DNA from: Gnetum montanum
Taxonomy: Eukaryota > Streptophyta > Gnetopsida > Gnetales > Gnetaceae
Direction of reading: 5' to 3'
Assembly: GCA_015680685.1 (NCBI GenBank)
Contig: MNCI01009104.1
Location: 382,925-444,866 of the forward strand
Length of the DNA: 61,942 bases
The notes beneath the pieces were generated by a model that was not told the origin of the DNA, ran no database searches, and saw only the letters and a list, made by a program, of their open reading frames with translations. The position numbers were made by a program, and so were the translations under genes. Positions 1 to 11,210 of this stretch are shown one piece after another. The number at the start of each line of letters is the position of its first letter. Position 1 is the stretch's first letter.

Positions 1-2
1 AG

Positions 3-383
3 GGCTGTGATATCACGACTATCAGCACTATGAGCAATTCAGGTCTCATCACTTATGGATACTATGTTCAATAACATATTTCTCCAAATGGTTCTACCTC
101 CCCTACCTTAAATTACTACTACTACTCTCCTAAATACCATCAACCCACAACATCTCCTATGGGATCACCATCTTGTGCCTCTTATCATCTGTCACATTCT
201 CAATATTCTCATACTTCCCTCTAACATTTATCACCACAAAAAATGTAAGAAGGATTGACATCAAAATCTCAATAGAAAAATGCCACTTGTGCTGTGAACA
301 TACAAGTGAGTGATCATGTTAGTAGGTCTCAACAAAAGTCTTAGAAACATCCTTTCTTTAGGATAGTTTTCATAGATGTGAAT
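3..383 (+). pseudogene. Element 0: gag-protease linker fragment
   Basis: The frame starting at base 3 encodes a Tyr/Ser/Pro/His-rich stretch that matches the low-complexity linker between gag and protease in elements A (about 3190-3540) and C (about 30520-30860), including a G-Y-Y-V-Q motif and a Lys-x-Pro-Phe-Phe end. It is interrupted by several TAG/TAA codons where related copies have Gln. The frame stops being homologous exactly where the LTR of element A begins (384). After removing A and one target duplication, the same frame continues at 9923. The start of this element lies outside the window. Confidence 0.7.
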
Positions 384-1218
384 TGATGAGTCATGTTTTG
401 ACATGCTTCAATATTAGGTATCCAATATCGCGGCACTCGATATCGAATATCCAATATTGCGACGCATATGCTAGCCTATAAATATAGCGCTTGGGCTCAT
501 GATTTCAAGATTGTTTTTCATAGTTTTTGCATAGAGGATCAAAGCTCTTGCAGTTTGTTTTCTCTAGAGTTAGAATATTTTTTGAGTCCCTGTAGTAGGA
601 GTTTGAGTGTGTACAAATCTTTGTTCAAGCATTGATGTACCTGAGCATAGTAGTGTGATGGGAATAAAAATGAACCCTTTTGATAATCCTTGCAGCACTA
701 AGAATAGATTAATGTTTCCTTTAATGTACTTTACTTTCATGCACTTTACTTTAATGCATTTAAATTAAGTAATTAACTTCTAGTTATTAATGAACACAAG
801 AACGATCACTTTGAGCATACATATAGTGTTTGGTAACCCAGCAACATTTAACGTTTGGTAGCCCAACAATGCTATATGTGTTCAGGATGTGTCCATGAAA
901 GTGGGACTGATACTTGTGTTAGGCTAGCTAGGCAATGAATGAATTAGATCTTAAATTACTCTACCTTTCATTCTTGTTGTAGGCAATTAAATTTATAAAA
1001 CATAAAATGATAAAATCATCTTCTTGAATTACACATAAACCATATCCTTAAGCTTCACAACTGTAGTTGGGAAGACAACGAATGTTCTCAATGCCCATTT
1101 CACTTCCTAAAAGAACTAGTGCATTGGAGAACTATAGGTCCACGGAATTTGACCAAATCACATGTGAATGCCTTAGTGATTCATATGGTTGGGCATAGGG
1201 GCACCTCATTGCTCATCA
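384..1218 (+). repeat. 5' LTR of element A
   Basis: 835 bp, starts TGATGAGTCATG and ends GCTCATCA, directly followed by the PBS. It is paired with 9093-9917. The short U3 has several RATATY palindromes (about 425-462) just before the TATA box. U5 contains the family-typical end with a GTAGGGG-type motif. Confidence 0.92.
477..484 (+). promoter_or_regulatory. TATA box of element A 5' LTR
   Basis: TATAAATA lies 94 bp into the LTR. The same motif sits at a similar offset in the other LTRs: 9177, 13048, 13905 and 27562 on +, and 22679, 57619, 59666 and 60444 on -. It marks the U3/R region. Confidence 0.75.
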
Positions 1219-1219
1219 T

Positions 1220-1237
1220 TGGTGTTGTTGCCAGAGA
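1220..1237 (+). other. Primer binding site, tRNA-Asp type (element A)
   Basis: TGGTGTTGTTGCCAGAGA matches 13 of 18 bases of the complement of the plant tRNA-Asp 3' end (TGGCGCCGTTGCCGGGGA). All five differences are C-to-T or G-to-A. It starts one base after the LTR end. Confidence 0.8.
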
Positions 1238-1378
1238 CCTTTTGGTTGTTTTATGTACTATCTAGGATTTAGTGGAAATCATTCAAAATTTTTGGAACAA
1301 ACCTTAGAATCATATCATATTTTACAATTACTACAAAAAAATTTAAAAGCACATTGCATTTTTATCATCTAACTGAAA

Positions 1379-3640
1379 ATGGCTTCTTCTCATAGGAGTG
1401 CTTCTCTACCTAATTCTTATGGAGATCATCAGTTGGTGACTTAGCAATATCAAGTGGTATATGCTCATCCTGATGAGTATGTATCTAATTTCACCTTCAT
1501 CCTACATTAGGATGAATAGCTGCGGTGGTGTGACATGGAGGGAAACATCGTGTTACCTTCCAATTGATCCATTTCTGCAATGCTCCAAAAAATAATTATA
1601 TGATGAGGTCTCCGGGAACTTCATGTTGAGTATGTTGTGCAAGACACTTATGCTAGGGATTATTGTCCCATTGAGGCACAATGTCTACAAGATCAATAGC
1701 TAGAACAATGTCATGAATTTGTGAAGGGAAAAGGATTTAATGATTCCCCATTCTTGCTATACCAAAAAGATAGTGGGGAACCCTTCTCTAGGGGTTTCCC
1801 ATTCAGTGAAGTTCCTCTTTAACTTTGGTGAAGGAGGTCAAAATTAGAACTTGCAGTCCACAATTCACAATCTTGGTTCTGGTAAGAATGGATCCAATAA
1901 AAAAGAAAGATCCAATGAGGCAGGCTAAGGTAGGGATGCAGACAAGAAACAAGATTGTGATCGTGGCTGCGATCGTCGAAGAGGGGGTAGTAGGCATCAT
2001 GATGGTGCTAGTCCTCCTTCCTCTTCACCTTTATTATCATTATCATCATCTTCTTCTAGCTCTAACCACAATCGTAGGAGGTGAGACCATGATGGAGGTG
2101 ACCAAAATGATTGATGAGACCAAAATGATCGAAGGGACCATTAGGCAAGGCAAGATCAAGGGTGTGGACATATAAGAGAGGTACATTGCCATGAATGAAG
2201 GGGTAGTAGAGGGCATTGTAGGCATCATAATCATGGTCTCGATGAGCCTTTGCTTGCTACTTGAAATATGCTCAATATTGCAGAGGTAGTATGAATTCCA
2301 ACAAGGCACGTGAAGGATAGTTAAATTAAAAGGCTAAACATGAACAATATTCCTCGGTTCAAAGGGGGATATAACTCTGATATGTAGAACCATCTCCAAG
2401 TTTTTCAAGATGCATGTACCTTGCAAAACATATAGAATGAGTGGCAAAAACTTAAGTTGTTCCCAAGGACACTTATCAAAGAAGCAGAGAACTAGTACTG
2501 GTCCTTAGAGCTGGAATTTATCACACAATGGAGTACCATGCTTGAATTGTTTAATGATAAACATTAAACATACTCCAGAGTGTCCAACTTGAGAAGGAAA
2601 ATCCAAGGATGAAAACAAGAAACACACAAACCCTTGGATGCCACCATTGGCTGATATTATTCCTTAATGCACAAATGTCCTGGCCATGGTTATTCTCAAC
2701 TAGATCAACTTTGCCACATTGTAGATGGGCTTCAATTAGAAATGAGGAGAACCCTTAGTGTCTATTCCCAAGGGTGACTGTTAGAATTAAGTGCCCATCA
2801 GTTACAAAGACTAATCAAGCAAGCAGCTAAAGACCAGGGTGAATTAAGAAAAAGAGAAAGTGCAGAAGAATATAGCCACAATTCTTCCATTCATAAGGGG
2901 AAGGTCAATTTTGTGATAGTGAGGAAGAATCCGCACCTGATGAGGTGGTGAATAGGAAAACCTTGTGACTCCAAAACTTTCAATCTGAAATTATGGCCAA
3001 GGTTGATTAGTTATGAGACTCGATGGATAGAAGATTTTAACTTATCCTAAAAATTACTGAAGAGTCTAAAGAACAAGGTAGTGATTCACTAGCAATAGCA
3101 ATATTATCCAAGTGCAACACCACCATAATCATATGAGTAGTATCAATAGTGGCAGCAACCACAATCATGGGCACTGGCACCACCAAGGTAGCAACACCCT
3201 TACAGACAACCTGATTCATATGGGTACTATGTTCAGCAGCCCCTATCTCCACATGACTCCTCTAGTCACATTTCTACTTTCCAATCTCACTACCACCCTT
3301 CTACTTATTATTGAACTCATTCTCCACATAAAAGAAGGGATTCCACCTTTTATCCTTATCCCCCTCCTATCCCTGCACATGTTCCTCCTCCATCCTTGTA
3401 GCTACCACCTCTCCACGTATGCAAGTGAACTACCAGCTCAACCGCAACAACGCAATGCTACTATGGTTGTTAATTTACAATTAGTTCATCAATCGAGTGG
3501 GTCGAATACTCAATCAAAGAAAAGACCTTTCTTTCGACCCCATAGTCTACCTAAGCCCTCAAATACACTTGTAGTTGACAACCTTATCCCTCCATCTTCC
3601 TCTGTGTCAAATTCTTTCGAGTCACCTTCAAACCAAACAG
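1379..3640 (+). pseudogene. gag pseudogene of element A
   Basis: ATG at 1379 opens a protein starting M-A-S-S-H-R-S, a start shared with C (28473), J (56747) and, as M-S-A-S-H-R, E (14788). It is followed by a conserved QYxVVYAHPDEY-like block, a Ser/His/Arg/Asp-rich low-complexity stretch (about 1900-2180), a capsid-like region containing F-K-G-G-Y and W-Q-K-L-K-L-F-P (about 2340-2760) and a Pro/Tyr/Ser/Gln-rich linker (about 3100-3640). The frame is broken by many TAG/TAA/TGA codons and at least two frameshifts (near 1820 and 3410). No CCHC zinc knuckle is visible. The product would be the structural polyprotein of the virus-like particle. Confidence 0.8.
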
Positions 3641-6600
3641 CACTTGGGATTCATACTATGATGCTTACTCACACTATATTTGATTGGATCTGTGTTGTAA
3701 ACCTTCCCAGGAAATTAGCTGATCTTGGAAGTCCTCTCATTTATTTGCAGATTGTTGGGAATGAACTGTGCAAAGCTCTTCTTGACTCAGGTTCTGGTGT
3801 CAATTTAATTTCTCATGAGATGTACATTGCATGGAACCTACCTCCTCTCAAGAAGAGCAATATTAGATTAGAATTGATAGACTAGTCCATTATTATTCCA
3901 TTAGAACTAGTGGAAGACATTGTGACCACTGTTTGTGGGTGGTCTTATCCTGCTGATTTCCTAGTGATCAAGGTGGAGAACTACAAAGGGGATTTCCTAA
4001 TCATCATGGGAAGGGCATGGCTTAGCACCGTTGATGTAGGAATGGGCATTAGAGATTTTTTCTTGGAAATATCCAGAGAAAATGCATTTGAAAAGATCGA
4101 GAAGAAGCAAGTTTCATGTAGTTGTGTGCAAAAACTCTACGCCATGAAAAAAGCATCTATCTCTGCATGCAAGTAGTGTACACTAGAAGCAAAAATTCAA
4201 AGGTGTTTGTACATAGTAACCACAAAATAAGAGGGTACCCAGTGGCTGACCACTGATTCTGAGAGCAACACACTTTGCATGGAACCAACTAAGAGCCCGA
4301 CAGATGCATATGTCATAAGCATGGATGAACTAGAGCAAGTTCATCACCAACTCTCTAATGATGCAAATGATGATACTTATTAGGGAGAGTTGGAGATTCT
4401 TAAAAATTTCAAGCAAGAGCTCCTTGAACTAAAAATGCTATCAATTGGAATGGAATATGTGTTTTTAAAAAATGGGAAGTTGGTCATAATCAATGCAAAT
4501 CTTGCTTCAAAGTAGAAAAAGATGTCGTTGAATGTGGTTGAAAACTGGTTAGCAACTTTTGCTTGGTCATATCTTGAACTCATAGGGATTGATCCTAGGA
4601 TATGCCAACATTGCATCTACATTGATTTGGCCATGAAGCCAAAGAGATAGCCATAGAGGCAGTTGAATCCCAAACTGAAGTAGGTCATCATAGAGGAAAG
4701 CAAACAACTCCTCAAGGAAGGGTTCATTTATCCTATTGCAGATAGTGAGTGGGTTAGTTCACTTATGATTGTGCCAAAGAAAGGAGGCAAGTGACAGGCC
4801 TACATTGATTTTCAAATGCTAAATATGGCAACATTCAAGGATCATTTTCCGTTGTCATTTGTTGATTAGGTGTTAAACACAATATCTAGGCATTGCTACT
4901 ATAGTTTTCTAGATGGATATAGTGGCTAACCAACGTCAAATTGCACTAGAGGACTAGGCGAAGACAACATTCATGAGTCCTCGGGGGACTTTTCCATATT
5001 GTAAGATGCCATTTGATCTATGCAATGCTCCTACTACATTCCAAAGCATGGTTCTGAGCATTTTTCAACAACAAATTGGAAGTGGTATGGAAGTCTTCAT
5101 GAATGACTTCTCCACTTATGAAGCTACATTTGAGCAAGCCCTAGACCACCTTGAGCAGGTGCTAAAATGATGTGTTGAAACCAACTTGCGGCTCAATTAG
5201 CAAAAAAATCACCTAATGGTCCAGGATGCCATTATATTGGGGCATAGAATACCACAAGTAGGAATTAAGGTAGACCTTGAGAAAATAAGGGTCATCCAAG
5301 GAATAACTCGCCAACCAGAAACTATCAAAGATGTTTAATCATTCCTTGGACATACTGACTACTATTGACAATTTATAGAGAATTTCTCTAAGATCATAAG
5401 GCCATTGGTGGAGCTAATAAAGAAAGATGCTTCATTTGTTTGGACCATGGAATGTGAAAAAGCATTCCAATAGCTAAAAGAGAAACTTGTAGACACTCCA
5501 ATCCTATAAGCACCTGATTGGTCCAAACCATTTCATGTCATGATAGATGCATCAAATTATGCCTTGGGAGCCATGCTTACATAGATGGATGACAAGAAAT
5601 GTCCATACTACATCCACTGCACTAGCTAAAGCATTGTGGGTGCACAACTAAACTACACCACTACAAAAAAAGAATTGATGGTAGTGGTGTTTGTTGTAGA
5701 GAAGTTTAGGCATTATGTGCTTGGATATAAGGTGTTTGTGCACATGGACCACGATGCCATTCACTTCCTAATGAACAAGCCAATGGTGAGCCCCGTGTCA
5801 TACAGTCGTTGGTGATCTTACAAGAATTTGATCTTATGGTGATAGATTGAAAGGGCATTAAGAATGTGATCGTTGATCACTTATCTCAGTTGTGATGGGA
5901 CAACAAAGAGGAAGAAAACCCACTATCTGATATGTTTCCTGATGAACTCCTCTTTGTTGGGGCTATAACTAAATGATTACCTAATGAGCCTAAATGGTAT
6001 AATGGCATTCTCACCTATCTTCTCACCCAAGAGATGCCACAAGGGTTAGACCATTGAAAAAAACAATAGTTTCTTCACCAGGTAACACACTTCATGGAGA
6101 TTAATGGATACCTCTACAAGGTGTGTGCTGATGGCCTAGTTCATTGGTGTGTCCTTGATGCCAATCAACTATGCATTCTCCAAGATGCTCATGAAGGTCC
6201 TTGTGGAGGACACTATGTTGGGAGACACACAACCATTAAAATCCTAATTACAGGGTACTATTGGCCAATAATCTTTAGGGATGCTCATCATTATGTTTGC
6301 TCTTGTGAATGATGCCAATGAGATGGTAGAATGACTGCTTGAATGGAGGAACCTTAGTAATGGATTCAACCACTAGAACTCTTCAACATTTGGGGCATTG
6401 ATTTCATGGATCCCATCACGCCCATGTCAAATGGAAAGGTGTACATCATAGTCTCTATTGACTATTGTACGAAATGGGTAGAAGCAATAGTTGTCATCAA
6501 CTATACATCTTCTACTACTACTTGGTCTATACAACAAAATGTTGTAAATAGGTTTGGTGTGCCATGTGCATTAAATTTTGATAATGGAACTCACTTGTTA

Positions 6601-7262
6601 GGCACTACTTTTTGGAAGCTCATGTGACACTTGGGGGTTGAACATAAACTCATAACACCCTACCACCCCCAAGCCAATGGTCAAGCTGAGGTTACCAATA
6701 GGGAAATCACAAGGATTCTAACAAGAACTATTAGTAAATATAGGAAAGATTGGAGCACAAAATGCAATGATGCCCTTTGGGCCTACCACTCAACATGAAA
6801 ACTTCCTATAGGCTATTCTCCTTATGAGCTTGTGTATGGAAAATTACCAACACTTCCTATGAAATTTGAGCTCCATACACTTTCAATAGCCTGTAACCTC
6901 AACCTTGACTTGAGTCTAGCACAAAAAGAAAGACTAATGAATCTCAACCTGCTAGATAAAAACTAATTGGTGGCCCTATCATCTAACGAGTTGCACAAGG
7001 CCTACAACAAAAAATGCCATGACCTGAAAATTAGAAAAGTCAAATTTCAACCAGGAGATAAGGTTCTCTACTAGAACCCCACACATGTACCTCAACAAAC
7101 TAAGTTCCAAACATTGTCGGAAGGATCTTACATCATTTATGAAACTTTTCCTTTTGGGGCCATGATGATCTACAAACTTGAGAGCCTAGACAAGAAACAG
7201 CTAGTCAACATCCAACAAATCAAACCTTTCCATGAGCATAGGCTAGCTAATACAACAAATGC
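3641..7262 (+). pseudogene. pol pseudogene of element A (protease-RT-RNase H-integrase)
   Basis: Domains in order. Aspartic protease, about 3655-4176, with active site L-D-S-G-S-G at about 3780 and a downstream I-I-M-G-R-A-W motif. Reverse transcriptase, about 4700-5400, with L-C-N-A-P-T-T-F-Q, but the catalytic box reads F-M-N-D (5096-5107) where C and J have F-M/I-D-D, so the enzyme would be dead. RNase H, about 5510-5900, with I-D-A-S-N-Y-A-L-G-A. Integrase, about 6080-7250, with G-G-H-Y, G-I-D-F-M, F-D-N-G-T-H and a later GQAEV-like block giving the D-D-E triad. No chromodomain is evident. The frame is broken by many stops and by a one-base slip near 4925. Confidence 0.88.
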
Positions 7263-7306
7263 CTCATTAGATGGGTAACCACACTCCATATTTCTGATCT
7301 CCTCCT

Positions 7307-7331
7307 TTCAACTTAGTTGTGGGGGAGATGG
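7307..7331 (+). promoter_or_regulatory. Internal polypurine-tract-like motif after pol (element A)
   Basis: The sequence CTTAGTTGTGGGGGAGATGG sits at the end of the pol frame, 1.76 kb before the 3' LTR. Close matches occur at the same place in C (36201), J (50638, minus) and element 0 (10628), and in D (19491, minus). It resembles the PPT next to the LTR (TTCAGTYGTGGGGGTA). Its role is inferred only. Confidence 0.55.
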
Positions 7332-7951
7332 CCATCCATGCTAACCATATAAGTAGCTCCTTATTTTTTCACCCTTTTTGGTTTACACATTTTTTGTTTT
7401 GCACATTCTTTATTTTACATCTTCTTGTTTTTATGTTATTAATCTTTTCTAATTTTTGTTTTACACCATCATTAGTACATTTGCTATTTCTTGAATATTT
7501 TAGACTTCCTTTTATATTTTCTTTTATTTTGGTGTGATTTTATAACTTTTTGTTAATAAGTGCCAAGTATAGTGGTAATGCGTTGCTTGATGGTGGCATG
7601 TACTTTTTTGTTATTTGATTGTTGGTGTTAAGATTCTAGCTTTGAATTTTGTTACAAATGATTAGGACATGGTTTCTTTTTCATGCAATAGGTTGTGAGT
7701 CCATAACATCCACCCATCCACAAACTTTATGGTTTTCCTTATTTTGGAAACATGCAGTACCTTTTTCATAAAAAAAACTTTAACAAATTTATGACTTTGA
7801 TAGTTTTTGAAATTGGAAAGGATTCAAATGTTTGAAGAAGTTGTGACTTCAAGGCGATTTGGTATTCTTTGTGCCTTTCTATTTGCTTGGGTGCATGTGT
7901 GTTTTCATGGATTTCTTATCATTTTGTGTTGACCAATAAAAGGAAGTTGAC

Positions 7952-8110
7952 TAAGTCTTTGCATTGTGTGGTTCTCATAAAAAAATAATGGAAATTCAAA
8001 GCACACCCCTTAGAAATAATAAACAAATAAGTCTTTGCATGGTGTGGTTCCCATTTCAAAAAACAAAATGATAGGAATTCAAAGCACACCCCTTAGATAA
8101 AATAAATAGG
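7952..8110 (+). repeat. Tandem duplication of a ~76-bp tail unit
   Basis: Two copies (from 7952 and from 8028) each contain TAAGTCTTTGCAT, a GTGTGGTT motif, an A-rich run and TTCAAAGCACACCCCTTAG. The unit is single in C (about 36830-36960), in element 0 and, on the minus strand, in J (about 49920-50010), so the duplication is specific to A. Confidence 0.8.
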
Positions 8111-8551
8111 CTACATGCACTCGTTATGGGACTAGAAAGACATGTTACCCATGCCTAAAGGTCCCCTCTAACTAAGGCCCTTCCTCACTTCCTACTTCTC
8201 TTTTCTTCTCTAATAAGGAACAATGGTTGTTCTATGGGAGCACTCTTATGTCTCAGGGGGATGTGAAGTCACTGAATGTGGTTGGCTTTGGTCTGGACTA
8301 AGGATGGATCTTATTAAGTCATTTAACCATAAAATTCACAAGGGACTTCATGTGACCTTAATTAAGAACTCCATTCCACTCTCTCTCATCTATCTATGCT
8401 TTTCATGTCTTAGCTCATTGCTAGTTTCATGTTCTTCTTTGATGTCTTGATTTGATGTGTCAAAATTCTTAAGTAGTTTCTTTCGAGTTTTTCTCCTTAA
8501 CCTTCTGTAACCAGTAATCATCCATAGAGCCCATGGACTCTTTGGTTTGAA

Positions 8552-8604
8552 GTTATGCAAGGGCATAAAAGGCCTGTGCCTGCTTTGGGGAGGATCCACT
8601 TGCA
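8552..8604 (+). other. Conserved 53-base non-coding block (element A copy)
   Basis: Begins GTTATGCAAGGGCAT and ends GGGGAGGATCCACTTGCA. Related copies lie at 11805-11856, 37427-37478 (+) and 20081-20134, 49513-49565 (-). It lies in no conserved reading frame. Confidence 0.75.
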
Positions 8605-9092
8605 CATCTTTTAGTGGGATTAGCTAAGTTCTTTACCCTTAGACACTCTTACAATCAAATCCTTTTGTTTACCTTATCAATGACATCCAATTGTGCACAT
8701 CTTCACAACATTTTTCAATGAACTTTCCTTTTTATAGTTGTGAATTCTTACACCCTCTTCAAATATTTTCTTGTGTAGAACTTTTTTAAATTTAATGGAC
8801 CACTTATCTATTTTACCCTATTTGTCATCCTTCCTACTCACTCTCCTAAAGGAATCACTCGATCACAATCACAACCTAGCCAAGTGTAACCACCAATGAG
8901 ACAAGACATTTAACAGCTATGTGTTACACATTGCATACTAATTCACAATTATATTATGATTTTAGTGGGAAGCATGGATTGAAAGTAGGACTATCTTTAC
9001 CAAGGATGATGTGGTAGTACCACATGATGAGGATTATGCATGATCGTGGGATCTTCAGCTACCAAGAGGCATTGGATGTTAATTTTATCNTA

Positions 9093-9917
9093 TGATAAGT
9101 GATGTTTTGACATGCACCGATATCGAAGCCTATGATGCATTATTGGATATTTAATATTGCGGGGTATACATCGGCCTATAAATATAGCGCTTGGGCTCAT
9201 AATTTTGAGATACTTTTTCATAGTTTTTTCATAGAGTAGTGAAGCTCTTGTAGTTTGTTTTCTCTAGAGTTAGAATATTTTCTGAGTGCTCGCAATAGGA
9301 GTTTAAGTGTACAGATCTTTATTTGAGCACTGATGTACCTAAGCATAACAATGTGATGGGAATAAAAATGAACCCTTTTGATAATCCTTGTAGCACTGAG
9401 AATAGATTAATGTTTCATTTAATGCACTTTACTTTCATGCACTTGACTTTAATGTATTTAAATTAAGCAATTAATTTCTAGTTATTAATGAACACAAGCA
9501 TGACCGCTTTGAGCATACATATAGTGTTTGGTAACTCAACAACGTTTAACTTTTGGTAGCCCAATAATGCTATATGTGTTCAAGATGATTCTAGGAAAGT
9601 GGGATAGGTACTTGTGTTAGGCTAGCTAGGCAATGAATGAATTAGATCTTAAATTACTCTACCCTTCATTCTTGTTGTAGGTGATTAAACTTATAAAACA
9701 TAAAATGATAAAAATCATGTACCTGAATTACACATAAACCATATCCTTGAGCTTCACAAGTTTAGTTGGGAAGACAACGAATGTTCTCAATGTCAATTTC
9801 ACTTCCTAAAAGAACTAGTGCACTAGAGAACTATAGGTTCATGAAATTTGACTGGATTACATGTGAATGCCTTAGTGATTCGTATGGTTGGGCATAGGGG
9901 TACCTCACCGCTCATCA
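9093..9917 (+). repeat. 3' LTR of element A
   Basis: 825 bp, starts TGATAAGTGATG and ends GCTCATCA. It aligns with 384-1218 along its whole length with scattered, mostly transition, differences. TATA box TATAAATA at 9177-9184. Confidence 0.92.
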
Positions 9918-9922
9918 TGAGT

Positions 9923-10672
9923 AAAACTAGTAGACCTACTAGCTCATCAGAACTAGCATAAGGATAATATGGTATAATTCTCTTCCTCATAAAAACAATG
10001 TCTTGTAATCCTATGTAAGAGCCAACAACCATTACCACTCTGACACAAAACATAAAAGATGAACCTATCACTGTGGAGAGACTGAAAATTCCACGCATTA
10101 CTAGTAATGATAAAGGGTATAGTTATGAGTTGAAAGTTCAAAGTATTAACACAATCTCTATACCAACCCACAAAAAATTTAAGGATCAAGTATGTGTGCA
10201 AAACTAAGTCTAAATAGTAGTCACTAAATCAAAAGACACCTAGTGGCTCAAAAATAAGAATATAAAATTGCTCAAAAGATGCATGGAAACAACCAGCCCA
10301 CTTATTAGTTCTTGTCCTAAGAAAATGAATCAAATAGAGAACTTAAAAAAGAACATCTTACACTTTGATTATACACCAAAAGAAGATGTTAAACAAGGAG
10401 ACTAAAAAACTAAAATAGAAAATAAATAAAAAAACATGTTTGGACCACTTAAAAAGAAAACACCTTCTAGTCCAACTAAAGATATGTCTTCAAATGATTG
10501 AAACGTAATTATCATAAATGTTAAATGTGCTACTAAGCAAAAAATTAAATCATTAAAGATGATAAATGGAAAACTTATGACGTATAATCAAAGGAATGTG
10601 TGGTCCATTTTTCAAATGCTCATCCATGAGTTTAGTCATGGGAGAGATGCCTCATCTTCAATCAAGAACTAA
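9923..10672 (+). pseudogene. Element 0: ORF remnant downstream of the gag linker, function unknown
   Basis: This 250-codon frame has about ten nonsense codons but no frameshift and ends at TAA 10670-10672. It is in register with the gag-linker frame at 3-383 once A and one target duplication are removed. I do not recognise a domain: no D-S-G protease site, RT box or integrase motif is present. The sequence is Lys/Ile/Asn/Thr-rich. The last 25 codons run through an internal PPT-like motif, as the end of pol does in A. It is therefore probably the junction of a gag-linker with the extreme C-terminus of a pol that has been deleted, or a lineage-specific insert. Confidence 0.45.
10628..10651 (+). 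promoter_or_regulatory. Internal polypurine-tract-like motif (element 0)
   Basis: GTTTAGTCATGGGAGAGATG corresponds to the motif at 7307 in A, at the end of the coding region and before the tail. Confidence 0.45.
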
Positions 10673-11210
10673 TAAGTGCATTTTCACTTTTTTGTTTTAC
10701 AATTTTTTATCCTTGTCCCATTTCTTAAAAAATTTTCTAATTCTTAATATGTTTTTTATTTCTTTATAATTTTCTCTTTTATTAAGTCATTTGCTTTATG
10801 TTTTATGAATGTCTACTTTGTCTTTGTTAATAACAATGTTACAAATCGTGGTGATGCAGAAGTCAACACCATGTGTTGGGTTTTTGTCCTATGCTATNGT
10901 GTTGCCTTCTACATCATGACTAGTAATATTATTAATAAAAACATNCTCTCTAGTTTCGCTTAAAAAAAGGTCTTTATCATGAGAGTAATATGGTTCTTCT
11001 GACATAAAACTAAAATTAATTCATGATCGTTGTGCCTTGAAGAAAGAGGAAAATATGAGGTGGAAATGGCAAAGGATGTGACCTCAAGGGGATTTGTAGG
11101 TTCTCTTTTAAAATTTCTTCTTGTGGTCTATGACTTCTCATGGAGTGTATCATCATTCCTACCATCAACCAATAACAAGAAGTAATATCTTTGCATGGTG
11201 TGGTTCCCAT

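Larger units (their letters stand above)
7332..9092 (+). other. Non-coding 3' tail of element A
   Basis: I see no sustained coding frame here. The tail is homologous in blocks to those of C (36228-38185), J (minus, 49223-50637) and element 0 (10652-12340). Blocks include a GTGAGTCCATAACATCC-type motif near 7694, the duplicated unit at 7952-8110, a CATGTTACCCATGCC motif near 8140, and a conserved 53-base block at 8552. Near 8880-8970 it matches the candidate-intron region of C and J, and after that a remnant of the ORF2 start. The last ~200 bp before the LTR are missing compared with J. Confidence 0.7.
384..9917 (+). mobile_element. Element A: near full-length Ty3/gypsy (Athila/Tat-like) retrotransposon, decayed
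   Basis: Two similar LTRs (384-1218 and 9093-9917) flank a tRNA-Asp PBS, gag, protease, RT, RNase H and integrase in that order. The flanking 5-mers TGAAT (379-383) and TGAGT (9918-9922) look like a target-site duplication with one transition. Between pol and the 3' LTR is a 1.8-kb non-coding tail. The terminal polypurine tract and about 200 bp seen before the LTR in element J are missing here, and an ambiguous base (9090) sits at that junction, so a deletion or a local assembly problem is likely. The element is inserted in element 0 and is incapable of transposition by itself, with tens of nonsense codons and several frameshifts. Confidence 0.9.

Noticed and set aside
1825-2175. 116-codon open plus-strand frame
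   Set aside because: It is a shifted frame over the Ser/His/Arg/Asp-rich part of gag; the homologous frame in J shows that the gag frame is the coding one.
384-9917. Endogenous pararetrovirus (Caulimoviridae) as an alternative for the RT-bearing elements
   Set aside because: Integrase, LTRs, PBS and PPT are present and no movement-protein or coat motif is seen, so LTR retrotransposon fits.
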